Below, piece by piece: positions 13,045 to 22,202 of a DNA stretch of 64,000 nt. A program made the translations under genes and the position numbers. The DNA lies in assembly GCA_963693315.1 (NCBI GenBank), contig OY856186.1:280424459-280488458 (forward strand), written 5' to 3'. The stretch is from Diogma glabrata (taxonomy: Eukaryota > Arthropoda > Insecta > Diptera > Cylindrotomidae). Numbering within the stretch: position 1 is the stretch's first letter; the number at the start of each line of letters is the position of its first letter. The notes below the pieces were generated by a model. The model did not search any database. It was not told the DNA's origin and saw nothing but the letters and a program-made list of their open reading frames with translations.

Positions 13045-13205
13045 CACAAATTTAACTTAATCTTTGAAATCTAACCATAATTATAAAATAACTTAATCTT
13101 AAATTATAATTAATACAAAACAATATATTATATGTTACTATTCAAGATAAAATCTTTTGTAACATTTAACAAGGTACGAAATAAAAAAAAAAAAAAAAAA
13201 AAAAA

Positions 13206-13500
13206 ACTTGTGGTGAAACACTTTTCGAAGATTTTGAAAGCAAAGATAAAATTCTCACCGGGAGCCAAAGTATGCAGTTAAGTGCAAATACCGTAAGAGA
13301 TAGAATTATAAAAATACGTGAAAATATTTCTTAACAGTTAAAATCGTATCTTCATGCGGTTGAAGTGTTTGTATAGGCGGTTGATGAGAGTACAGATATT
13401 AACTCCGATGCTAGACTGGTAATTTCTTTGCGTTGTGCTACAGTTGGGAAAATACGACAAGAACTCCTAAAACTAGAAACTTTGCAGGAACGAATTTTTG
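13206..13500 (+). pseudogene. hAT transposase remnant, 3' part
   Basis: This resumes the hAT reading after the LINE tail: CGETLFEDFESKDKIL, then QLSANTVRDRIIKIRENIS, stop, then AVDESTDINSDARLVISLRC. The VDESTDI block carries the first catalytic Asp region of GTF2IRD2/SCAND3-like hAT transposases. Two in-frame stops and loss of everything after about 13500 show it is dead. The two halves share family and order, which supports one gene split by insertion. Confidence 0.7.
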
Positions 13501-13654
13501 GGGGGTGGCTATCAATAAAATTAATATAAAAACTAAGAATTATAGAAACTAAGGAAATTAAAAATCAGAAGTGGCAAAAAATGAATCAAAAAATTTCCAA
13601 TATTCTTTAAAAATGTTACAAAAAATAATTAATAATAAAATTTTTGATAATAAT

Positions 13655-14085
13655 TTTCTATATTAGTTATATAATTCTTGGTTTCTATATCCATTTTATT
13701 TGACTCGCTTCTGCGGCCTTGCAGACCTTCAAACAAAAACAGCCGCTACCCACCCCCTCCCCTCATCACCACTCCCCACCCCCACCAACCCCACCTCACA
13801 ACTTTGAGAGATGGCAATTTTCTTGTCCGGGCGTTTTGTCGCTGCGGGGATTTTATATAATAAATTTTTATATAATTATAATATTAATTATATAATTTTC
13901 TATATTAGTTATGTAATTCTTGGTTTCTATATATTAATTTTATTTGAATCGCTTCTGCGACCTTGCAGACCTTCGATCAAATATAGCCCCCCACCCAACC
14001 TCCACTCCACTCCACTCCACTCCACTCCACACCCCCACCAACCCCCTCAGAACTTTGAGATATGGAAATTTTCTTGATTTTAGCT
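13655..14085. repeat. Two-copy 241-bp tandem duplication with C-rich core
   Basis: The block starting TATATTAGTTATATAATTCT near 13660 is repeated near 13900 with divergence: CGCTTCTGCGGCCTTGCAGA against CGCTTCTGCGACCTTGCAGA. Each copy has a C-rich stretch, CACCCCCACCAACCCC, and the second carries a (CCACT)n run at 14005-14030. The first copy ends in the same GGGCGTTTTGTCGCTGCGGG core as the minisatellite at 14.45 kb. Open frames across it are artefacts. Confidence 0.8.
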
Positions 14086-14267
14086 AGTCTCGTCAAGACC
14101 TTTCCAATGATACCATTCTCGACCCGATCCAAGCTATCCCCATTTACCCTATATTAGCCATTTTCCACATCATTTTACCTTTATTTTCTCATTTTATCTT
14201 ATTTTTCATTTTCTCGGTGGTCGATACAGCTATGTTTACAAAGTATAAATTTGTTTTGTATAAAATT

Positions 14268-14388
14268 GTTTTTTGGCGCGGGTAATCGTGAAAATTATTT
14301 TGCGAAAGGCGGAGTAGATCGGACTTAGGTTTTTTGGCGAGGGTAATCGTGAAAATTATTTTGTGAAAGGTGGAGTAGATCGGGCTTC
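14268..14388. repeat. Two-copy 61-bp tandem repeat
   Basis: TTTTTTGGCGCGGGTAATCG and TTTTTTGGCGAGGGTAATCG begin two units 61 bp apart. Both continue with GAAAATTATTTTG(C/T)GAAAGG and GGAGTAGATCGG. Non-coding. Confidence 0.85.
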
Positions 14389-14449
14389 AGCATGCTTTAT
14401 CGTATTTTGAAAATTAATAGAATATTATTTTTTGATTTTTTGCATGATT

Positions 14450-14590
14450 TTTGTCCCGGGAGTTTTGTCGTCGCGAGGATTTTGTCCCGGGCGTTTTGTC
14501 GCTGCGGGGATTTTGTCCCGGGCGTTTTGTCGTCGCGGGCCTTTTGTCCCGGGCGTTTTGTCGCTGGCTTTTTGTCGCCGGGGATTTTAG
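14450..14590. repeat. GC-rich 31-bp minisatellite
   Basis: About four and a half units of 31 bp alternate GGGCGTTTTGTCGCTGCGGG and GGGCGTTTTGTCGTCGCGGG, each followed by (GA/CC)TTTTGTCCC. This is one of the few GC-rich stretches in the window. Overlapping frames on both strands are shadows of the repeat. Confidence 0.9.
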
Positions 14591-14769
14591 GAGCGAGCCT
14601 TCTGACTGCCACCCGTCTCCCTCGACGTTAACGCGTCTTTTGAACAAATATTCACTCACGAAAAAGAAACGTTTTCATATCTTGTAGCAAAATGTACTAT
14701 TTCATAATTGGAGTGGCACGCGAAAATAGCGATTAAAAAAAAATTGTTTTGGCACGCCAATAAAATTAA

Positions 14770-15195
14770 GTTGCGAACCCTGGTAGTTTTTGGTCTTACG
14801 GGATTGGTATCCCGACCATCAAAATTTCTCCAAATTCAATGTTCCTATTCGTAATCACTTAAAATGAACGTTTTTTTAAGCAAAAAATATGTAAATTTCC
14901 TAGATTTGACACATTTGAAAAATTTTTTGACACACTTCCGGTAGGTACAGTTATCGAATACATCCTCCTTTCGGTTCTCCTCATTGAGTTTACCTATTTT
15001 TAGAAAAAATTTAGAAATCCCTCCAGCGGTTTTCTAGATTTCGTCGGTTGTGACGGGCATACATTTTTGTTTTGGAATGTTAGAATCAGTAGGTCCTAAA
15101 ACGTCGAGAAATGTCAAAAAAGTTTGTGTAAGGATTTCACTTTTGGCTCGAGAACTCAATACTTTGGTCTTTCAGCCCGAAGTAATATATAATTT
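14770..15195 (-). repeat. Dispersed family D copy, 5' portion
   Basis: Read on the minus strand: CTGAAAGACC, a CGACGTTTTAGGACC block, a block with CCGTCACAACCGACGAAAT, GATAACTGTACCTACCGGAA, then GTGTGTCAAAAAATTTTTC. The plus-orientation copy at 52250-52510 has the same order, and the last part matches 21.1 and 55.5 kb. The frame at 15050-15310 is part of this repeat and not a gene. Confidence 0.7.
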
Positions 15196-15235
15196 TTCAC
15201 TTATTTTTCACTCATTTTTCACTCATTTTTCTTTC

Positions 15236-15261
15236 ATTGGTGAAATAATTCAAACTACAAA
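15236..15261 (+). repeat. 26-bp direct repeat, left flank of Penelope element
   Basis: ATTGGTGAAATAATTCAAAC plus six more bases recurs exactly at 20841-20866. The two copies bracket the Penelope-like element, and sequence outside the match diverges at once. This is best read as a target-site duplication; a terminal-repeat fragment is the alternative. Confidence 0.65.
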
Positions 15262-15369
15262 TTATCAAATACGGGTTCATCGACTACATTCTCACAACTT
15301 TACTTTATAACAGGATTTTAAAATTACATTTGTTTTACTCCTTATCTTAACATTATCAATTTTATAAAT

Positions 15370-18096
15370 ATGAACGTGAGCTTATTCCAACAAATAGAAC
15401 ACGACTTCGGTACGGAAATATCTACTCATATTAAGAAATATATCAACACCACTAGAAAATATGCAAGAGCAACAACAAGGAAACAGTTTCTCTTAAATTG
15501 CCGTACCAATGATCTCGTTCCAGATTTCATATCAAATCGCAGTTCACATCTCAAATTCATCGAAACAACCAATGGACACATAGCTTTTAAGTTAGAAAAA
15601 CTAATTAGGTATGTAAATAAAACTCTCTTAAAATTAGAAGTCACGAACACCTTCTGTAAACTTAATATGTTAGAACAAGAACTCCGCACAACAAACATCT
15701 TCTTAATTAACAACATACCCCCCTCTCTTTTTAATATAATTGACTCAATCCAGATAAACACATATAATTCACAACATCAAAAACACACTACCATTACATC
15801 CAATAAACTACACAACCTCCGCAACAGAGCAGTGATGACAGACTTTCAATTTAACCAAGACTGGTTCGTGAATCTCACAGACACAACATTCCCTCCAGAA
15901 ACTACTTTCCTGCTCTCCCTTGGTCCCAAATTTTCCATCCCTTACTCATCAAAAAATTTACCTTGTTTTGACATAATAGCCGATACCGAACAAATTATCC
16001 AAATGAGCAATCTCAACGAAAGAACCGTAGATATTGTTCGTTTCAGAATTGCCAACTTGATTAAACATTACCAACTCTCCCATCGCAACCATCAATCGTC
16101 CACTACTAACATCCTCCATCAATACTCGAGAATTACTAAAAATTTCCTCAAAGATCATCCTGAACTGATTATATTACCAGCCGACAAAGGTAACATCACG
16201 GTAGCCATGAAAAAAACTGACTATAACATGAAAATTAAGTGTTTACTCAATGACTCTAATACGTATATAATCTTAAAACGAGACCCCACTAACTCTTTAC
16301 AAACAAAAAACAACGCACTAATCAAAGAGCTGAAAGATAATGATCTGATTGACGGTCGTACGAAAAAATTACTTACCACATACAATAGTAAACAACCAAA
16401 GTTATACGGTCTCCCAAAAATTCACAAACCCGAGATTCCAATTAGACCAATAGTTTCTTGGATTGGCACTCCGGCATATAACCTTTCAAAATTTCTAGCA
16501 AAAATTCTCCAACAATTATCCTCTGAGACTTACAATATAAAAAATTCGTATGACCTGAAAACTAAATTAGAATCTACAGGCCCTATTGATCAAGAACATG
16601 AGTTAATCTCCTTTGACGTAGTGTCTTTATTTACAAATATCCCACTCAACTTGTTATATGACATCATACAAGATCGATGGAGCTTTTTGGAATCAACAAT
16701 GTCCATACCTATTGATCTCTTCATTAGACTCTTAAAATTTTGCTGCGAAGAATGCAACTATTTCTCATTCAATAATACCTTTTATAAACAGACTTTTGGT
16801 GGAGCGATGGGTAGTCCTTTAATCCCTATCATAGCTGATCTCATAATGAATAAGCTTCTTGACGTGTCGATACCAAGATTAAACTTTATTCCCACCCTCG
16901 TAACAAAATATGTTGACGATCTCCTTTTTACCATTCCACCCGCTGAGATAACTAATACCACTAGCATTCTGAATAACTTCCACCATAGACTACAATTCAC
17001 ATACGAACAACAACAAAATAATAGATTAGACTATCTTGACATGTCCCTATTCTTAAATCAAGACAAAACAATAGATACAAATTGGTATTCGAAACCGACC
17101 AGCAAATATAGGATTCTAAATTTGCTGTCCTCCCATTCGTACTCCCAAAAACGGAACATTATTGTCACAACAATCGAAAGAACCTTAAAGTTGAGCTCGA
17201 TGAAATTCTGGGATTCTAACTGTGACGTTATAAGACAAAGTCTCATCAAGAACAACTACCCACTTCACCTCATCAACAAATACATTAGCAAATGTTTCAT
17301 GGATTATTATACCCTTTCCCAAATTCCCCCTAACACCCATCCACTAGTCATATCAAATACATCCCCTACTGCCACTCCTTTAACCCCACTTAAGTATACC
17401 TCCATAATATATATAGATGATCTTTCTAATAAAATAGAAAGAATCCTTAGAGATTTTATACCTCTAGACAAAATTAAGATCACCTTTAGATCGGCTAATA
17501 CAAACAATCTGAAATTCTTCACTAAACTTAAAGACACAACGGAAAAAAACAAAACGTGTAACACAGTTTATAAAGTGGATTGCAAAGATTGTTCAGCATG
17601 TTACATCGGAGAATCTTCTCAATACCTATATAAACGTATGTCACAACACTCAACAGATTCTAAAAAAATTTCAAAATCGCCGTCTACAGTCCCTGATATT
17701 AGAGGCTCTTTTCCATTAATAACTTCTCCGGTATCCCCTACAAGTACAATACTACCTTCTATACCTATCCCCCCACAAAACAATCCTAACCTACTCCCTA
17801 TCTGTGTAAATCCGAACCTTCCTCCTATCTGTGTAACCCCTACCACAATAACTCATAACCCTTCAGATATCACCCCAAAAAGAGATTACACGACTGCTTT
17901 AGCATATCACGTCTCCAACGCTTCACATTCCTTTGATCTAGCTAACCCAAAAATCTTATGCTTAGAAACCAACCACTCAAAACGAATTACTAAGGAAGCA
18001 TTATTCATCTTATCGTATGGAAATTCAATCAACAAAAAATCAGACACAGCGGGAATCTCAAAAATTTACCTTGACCTCATTAAACATCAAACTTAA
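15370..18096 (+). CDS. Penelope-like reverse transcriptase with GIY-YIG endonuclease
   Basis: The protein has 908 residues and no internal stop. The RT domain runs from about residue 340 to 620. It shows LPKIHKPEIPIRPIVS (348), ISFDVVSLFTNIPL with catalytic Asp 416, FGGAMGSPLIPIIADLIMN (about 475), KYVDDLLF with Asp 516 and 517, LDYLDMSLFL (about 556) and WYSKPTSKYRILN (about 575). The C-terminus has a GIY-YIG nuclease: TVYKVDCKDCSACYIGESS (Cys-rich, CYIG at 744-747), later ALAYHVSNASHSFDL and KEALFILS with the likely catalytic Glu 876. This order defines Penelope-like elements, which encode RT and nuclease in one protein. Oddity: about 75 Pro/Ser/Thr-rich residues (770-845) split the nuclease. 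The start is the first ATG after stops. Likely recently active. Confidence 0.93.
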   Translation: MNVSLFQQIEHDFGTEISTHIKKYINTTRKYARATTRKQFLLNCRTNDLVPDFISNRSSHLKFIETTNGHIAFKLEKLIRYVNKTLLKLEVTNTFCKLNMLEQELRTTNIFLINNIPPSLFNIIDSIQINTYNSQHQKHTTITSNKLHNLRNRAVMTDFQFNQDWFVNLTDTTFPPETTFLLSLGPKFSIPYSSKNLPCFDIIADTEQIIQMSNLNERTVDIVRFRIANLIKHYQLSHRNHQSSTTNILHQYSRITKNFLKDHPELIILPADKGNITVAMKKTDYNMKIKCLLNDSNTYIILKRDPTNSLQTKNNALIKELKDNDLIDGRTKKLLTTYNSKQPKLYGLPKIHKPEIPIRPIVSWIGTPAYNLSKFLAKILQQLSSETYNIKNSYDLKTKLESTGPIDQEHELISFDVVSLFTNIPLNLLYDIIQDRWSFLESTMSIPIDLFIRLLKFCCEECNYFSFNNTFYKQTFGGAMGSPLIPIIADLIMNKLLDVSIPRLNFIPTLVTKYVDDLLFTIPPAEITNTTSILNNFHHRLQFTYEQQQNNRLDYLDMSLFLNQDKTIDTNWYSKPTSKYRILNLLSSHSYSQKRNIIVTTIERTLKLSSMKFWDSNCDVIRQSLIKNNYPLHLINKYISKCFMDYYTLSQIPPNTHPLVISNTSPTATPLTPLKYTSIIYIDDLSNKIERILRDFIPLDKIKITFRSANTNNLKFFTKLKDTTEKNKTCNTVYKVDCKDCSACYIGESSQYLYKRMSQHSTDSKKISKSPSTVPDIRGSFPLITSPVSPTSTILPSIPIPPQNNPNLLPICVNPNLPPICVTPTTITHNPSDITPKRDYTTALAYHVSNASHSFDLANPKILCLETNHSKRITKEALFILSYGNSINKKSDTAGISKIYLDLIKHQT

Positions 18097-18618
18097 TACA
18101 CAAACGTTCTCCCTCTCTTCACAATACCAACAACTCTCACACATGAGTTATGTTCATTATACATAATTTAATATTAATATAATTTTTCGTTCTCGTTTTT
18201 TCTAATTGTTTAACGTTTAGTACATTCTCTTAACTGTGATAAGATTAATCAATCATAAATTTTAAGTTTTTAATATGTTTAAGTTGTGGATTTACATAAA
18301 TTTTTCTAGTCATTTCCATTACAGTTCATAAGTTTTAATATTTTAACTTGTTCTATAACTTATAGTGTAACCATTGTCTCCTGTATCGTTTAATGAATAA
18401 TTTATAATAATAATAGCGACGTGCATATGCAAATCAGTGTTGCCAGATTTTCAAAAACGAATTTCCCGTTGACGTATCGAAAATTCCCGATTTTTCCCGT
18501 TTTTTTAAGGAAAAAATCCCTCAGAAATTCCCATCAAGTTTTCAATAAAAATATACATATAAATTCAATTATTTATTGAAAAAACTTCAAAAACCACCAC
18601 AATTATAACAATATTTGA

Positions 18619-18869
18619 GGAGGTCCACACCAAAACGCTACATTTCCATTATTACATTTTTCCAACACAGTTCAAGAAAATTTGATTATGTCATTACACT
18701 GATTACATTATGTCTAAAGCAAGCTCTATTCTACAAAGAGGAAAAACAGTTCTAATTTAAGCATAGATAAATTTTTGAGTTTTCGTTCGAATTAAGAAAT
18801 TGGAGCCGATCTAAGTACACAATTTATTTTTAATGAAAATGGAAATGTAGCGTTTTGGTGTGGACCTCC
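18619..18869. mobile_element. 251-bp MITE with about 30-bp inverted repeats
   Basis: The ends GGAGGTCCACACCAAAACGC and GCGTTTTGGTGTGGACCTCC are perfect inverted repeats that continue inward (TACATTTCCATT and AATGGAAATGTA). The element is nested inside the hAT at 18435-20485. No clear target duplication and no coding capacity. Confidence 0.8.
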
Positions 18870-19129
18870 ACATTTATCCTTCCGACAACTATAAATATAG
18901 GTTTATCTCTGTTTTTACGACTATATTTGTGTACGTTATTAGTCTAATATATAGAATGAAACAAACAGCTGTTAATTTTATTCTGTACCGCGAATGTGGC
19001 GGAACACAATAAAACAATTTATTTGATTGTATTGAATGCTGAAATAAATTTTATTTTATTTTATAAAAATTTGATTGCATGTTATAAAAAATCAAAAGCA
19101 AACATTTTCGACCTGTAGCCCTATTCCGG

Positions 19130-19290
19130 TACATCGTGAAATAGGAATTGGGAAATAAATTGTAGCAATTTTTCATAACTAGTATTCCGAGCCGAGGGGA
19201 ATAACAAATTCGTATTAGAAAATATTTCGTTATTTCATTTATTGCACTTTTTTCTCAATTCACAATTCCCAGAGAAATGCCGGAATAGAC
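19130..19290. repeat. Imperfect inverted repeat within the hAT element
   Basis: CTATTCCGGTAC and AGGAATTGGGA at the left are mirrored by ACAATTCCCAG and TGCCGGAATAG at the right. This may be another small nested element of about 150 bp. No target duplication was found. Confidence 0.5.
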
Positions 19291-20840
19291 GTACTGATTA
19301 TATAAAAACAGTCAATTCAAACTGAAGCGCATGTCCCCCCCTCGAATATTAAAAAAGACAAAGACTAATATGATTAAATTGAATAAAATTTCCAAAAGAT
19401 TGTTTTTTGGTTTCTCATTAGTATAAAATTTGATGTCTTTCATCAGGTAGGGCTTTCATTAGGCTTTTTATAGACTTTTCATTTTCAAAATACCAAATAA
19501 TTAAATAGATATCATAATTAAATTGAATCAAATTTATTTAATGGTTTGGAATTGACTATTCAAAAAATACGATAAAATTCATTGTTTTTCTTTATTCGTT
19601 TTACTTGTTTTATCAACAAATTTTAAAATAATTCAATTTAAATTAATAAATGTTACTCTATCGGAGGATAAAAAGTTGTATTGGGTTCGTTTTTAATGAA
19701 TTTTATTCTCTCGAAAATTTGTAATGCTCGCTTATGCCTCGCTCACATCGTAAACTTTTCCTTGAAAAATAAAATAATGCATTAAACACTTACACAATAT
19801 ATTACTATTGTTTCGATTCTCCATACAACTTGTGGAATAAGAAATAACTGCTATAAAATGGAGCATTAAATCTATTAAAATTAAGAAGGACATTTTTTAA
19901 AAGAAGTAAATATGTCTTGATTTCATGATTTTCAAAAAATTTTAAAATTGTAATAGCTCTTTTTCGATACGTAAACAACTGCTCAGAAATAAAATAGTGA
20001 TGCCAAACATTCCAATTTTTTTAATATGTTTAAAAAGGATGGATGCATAGAGAGCCAGCTTGTAGTTCCAGGCAATTTCATTTCTCGTTTAGCAGCATCA
20101 AAATATTCCTGAAATTCAGATAACATGGTGGTTCGTTGGGGTTTTCAAAACGTACCTATCTCCGTAAGAAATATTTAAACAGCAAAAGGCTTTGACAATA
20201 CTAAAGCCGATAGATGGCATATGCTTTTAGGGTCTGAAGCCTTGTAAAAAATTGGTTGGTGCAACCATTTCAAGATAAGTTTTAATTTAAAACGATTCTT
20301 TTGAATTGAAAAAATTCCAATTACTTCTTTACTTACTTGAGTTTAGTTGATCTCAAAAATCCAAAATTAAAACAATTTTATTATTAAATGTGAAAAATCC
20401 CGCTCTTTCCAAGTTTTTTCCCGCTTTCCCGTTTTATATGAAATATCCCGCAAACGGGAAAAAATCCCGCGATCTGGCAACACTGATGCAAATACATTAT
20501 AACTGTAGGATAATGAAACAAGTGCAATTTTAATTTCAAAAATTTTTACACCTTAGTTTTCTAAAATTATATATTTAATGTTTATAAGTTATCTACACAT
20601 GTAAGTTAATTTATTGTTTTTATTCTAGTATAATTGTCTCTATTTTTACATTATTTTTTATTTTTAACATATCTAGTTCTTAACTTCTTGATAATGGCAG
20701 CCAAAACTGTCGAAAATTCGAAACAAGATAATCTGTAATAACAACTATTAAATAAAATAAACATTATAATAAAGATGTACTACTTCTATATCTAATTCAC
20801 CGTAATAGAAATCCCGTAACAACCGTAAATACAATTAATA

Positions 20841-20866
20841 ATTGGTGAAATAATTCAAACTACAAA
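20841..20866 (+). repeat. 26-bp direct repeat, right flank of Penelope element
   Basis: Exact copy of 15236-15261. It follows the Penelope 3' end and marks the other side of the presumed target duplication. Confidence 0.65.
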
Positions 20867-21124
20867 ATATATAATTTTTTTTTGCATTTTAAATTGCACT
20901 AAATTTTGTAGTTTATCACTAGCGTTAACCCCTTTGTTTTAATTTTATTTTTCTAAAAAGAGGATAATTTATTAACAATTGTTAAAAATAACAATAAAAT
21001 AAAAGCACCTTTTATGATGAAATCCCAAAGAAGAACAGAATAAATTTTAATAAACAATTAACTTCACTTCAAAAGTTTCTTGTTTTATTAATAGTCAATT
21101 GTAAAATCCGAAAGACGATGTGTT

Positions 21125-21560
21125 CACTAAAGCTGTACCCGAAGTGTGTCAAAAATCGTCAAGAGTGTCAAAACAAGGAAATTTGCATATTTTTTCAGGA
21201 TTGGAATGTGAGACCGAAAACTAGAGTATAGCATTATAAGCTTGTCAAAAAAATATTGTTAAGTGTGTCAAAAGAAGGATTTTCAATTTTTTTTACTGAA
21301 TTTTTGGAAAAAAATGAAATATAATTAATTTGTATGACATGAAATGTAATCGAACATTAAAATTGGACATGGACATTTTTGATTTTATAATAATTTTTGG
21401 AATATTTTTGTGATTGTTAAAAAAGTTTATATTTTTGATTTTGTTATAATTTTTGCAATATTTTTAGAATTTTGGAAAATGTTTCAATCTTTGATTTTGT
21501 AATAATTTTTGGAAAATTTTTAGAATATTGAAAACAAGTTAAACTTTTTTTTTAATTGAA
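21125..21560 (+). repeat. Dispersed family D copy, middle portion
   Basis: ACCCGAAGTGTGTCAAAAAT, then AGTGTGTCAAAAGAAGGATT, ATGACATGAAATGTAATCG and AAATTGGACATGGACATT, then the AT-rich minisatellite core (TTTTGATTTTGTTATAATTT). Matches 55.5-55.9 kb in plus orientation and 8.9-9.6 kb in minus orientation. Confidence 0.7.
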
Positions 21561-21594
21561 ATACTTAGCGAGAAAATGTTGTAAATACATTTAG

Positions 21595-21775
21595 CCTTTC
21601 CACACTTGTAAGCAGTGCAATGCGTCACTTTTTCGTTTCTTACCTCTTTGCCAATAAATTGGCTATAAACTTGATTCAAATATGGCAGCTCTAGTTTAGT
21701 TTATACGCGATTTTTAGGCAAAGAGGTAAGAAATGAAGAAGTGATAGGTTGCACTGCATACAAGTATGGAAAGGC
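21595..21775. mobile_element. 181-bp MITE with about 58-bp imperfect inverted repeats
   Basis: GCCTTTCCACACTTGTAAGC and, at the far end, CATACAAGTATGGAAAGGC pair. The repeats extend inward to TTACCTCTTTGCC and GGCAAAGAGGTAA, leaving about 65 bp of spacer. No coding capacity. The minus-strand frame at 21714-21935 is not a gene. Confidence 0.75.
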
Positions 21776-21945
21776 CCATTAATATAGAAAGTAAAAAAAA
21801 ATTGGTTACTATAGAGTTTAGAAAAAAATAACAAACAAAAAACTGATTGGAGTAAACAATTTTCTCAAAAAATATTTTGCTAAGCATATTTATGTAAATA
21901 CATATACACGCATTTTTTCTATGCAAATAATCCATAGTACCACTC

Positions 21946-22102
21946 GTACAATAGTAGATTATACACCAAGGGAGATAAATGCATGTTTTCCTCTCGAGGT
22001 GTGTTTGGAGCCCGAGGGCGAAGCCTGAGGGCTACAAATCACTGTGGGATATAACATGCTCTCTCCCGAGGTGTATATACTATTTTTTGTACGACAAAAA
22101 CC
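21946..22102. mobile_element. Small foldback element
   Basis: The left side GTACAATAGTAGATTATACACC segment is mirrored by GGTGTATATACTATTTTTTG and GTAC. The interior has a GC-rich arm pair around GAGCCCGAGGGCGAAGCC. About 155 bp, no ORF. Comparable GTACTATTGT palindromes bound the element at 56.5 kb. Confidence 0.6.
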
Positions 22103-22202
22103 ATGTTATACTATTTAAAATTAAAATAAATATTTATGAAAACCGAAAATATTAAATATTACAATGCATCATAGTTGGCTGTGTGTTTTAATTTGCATAA
22201 TA

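Larger units (their letters stand above)
10641..13205 (+). mobile_element. 5'-truncated CR1/Jockey-like LINE with poly(A) tail
   Basis: The element begins inside the endonuclease domain (TRQSNQIGTIIDHIITD, later LHDTPISDHRYI, the last endonuclease motifs). It continues through reverse transcriptase and the C-terminal domain and ends in a roughly 24-A tail at 13182-13205. It has no 5' UTR or ORF1. Insertion split a hAT transposase remnant. I could not find a clear target duplication. Two frame disruptions (12320, about 12845) make it inactive. Confidence 0.85.
18435..20485. mobile_element. Non-autonomous hAT element, 2.05 kb
   Basis: The termini CAGTGTTGCCAGATTTTC and CGATCTGGCAACACTG are inverted, hAT-like, and flanked by a perfect 8-bp duplication ATGCAAAT (18427-18434 and 20486-20493). 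Inner ends share CCCG-rich words in inverted orientation. There is no transposase and no open frame above 60 codons. It contains a smaller inverted-repeat element (18619-18869), and 19600-19860 is shared with 44820-45070. It inserted after the Penelope element. Confidence 0.92.
15262..20840 (+). mobile_element. Penelope-like element, apparently full ORF, split by a hAT insertion
   Basis: The extent is set by the 26-bp flanking direct repeat. It contains the 908-codon RT/GIY-YIG ORF (15370-18096), about 330 bp of 3' sequence, a 2051-bp hAT insertion (18435-20485), and a 3' end with TTGATAATGGCAGCCAAAAC and CTGTCGAAAATTCGAAAC near 20687-20722, then AAATAAAATAAAC. That 3' motif resembles a degenerate hammerhead of the kind found in Penelope terminal repeats. 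No long upstream terminal repeat was found, so the copy may be 5'-truncated outside the ORF. Confidence 0.75.

Noticed and set aside
15050..15310. 86-codon frame upstream of the Penelope ORF
   Set aside because: Lies within family D, whose other copies are not open in this frame.
19400..19450. CTGATGAAAGACATC...GAGAAACC on the minus strand as a hammerhead
   Set aside because: The base before GAAA cannot pair with the base after the CTGATGA core, and no stem III forms.
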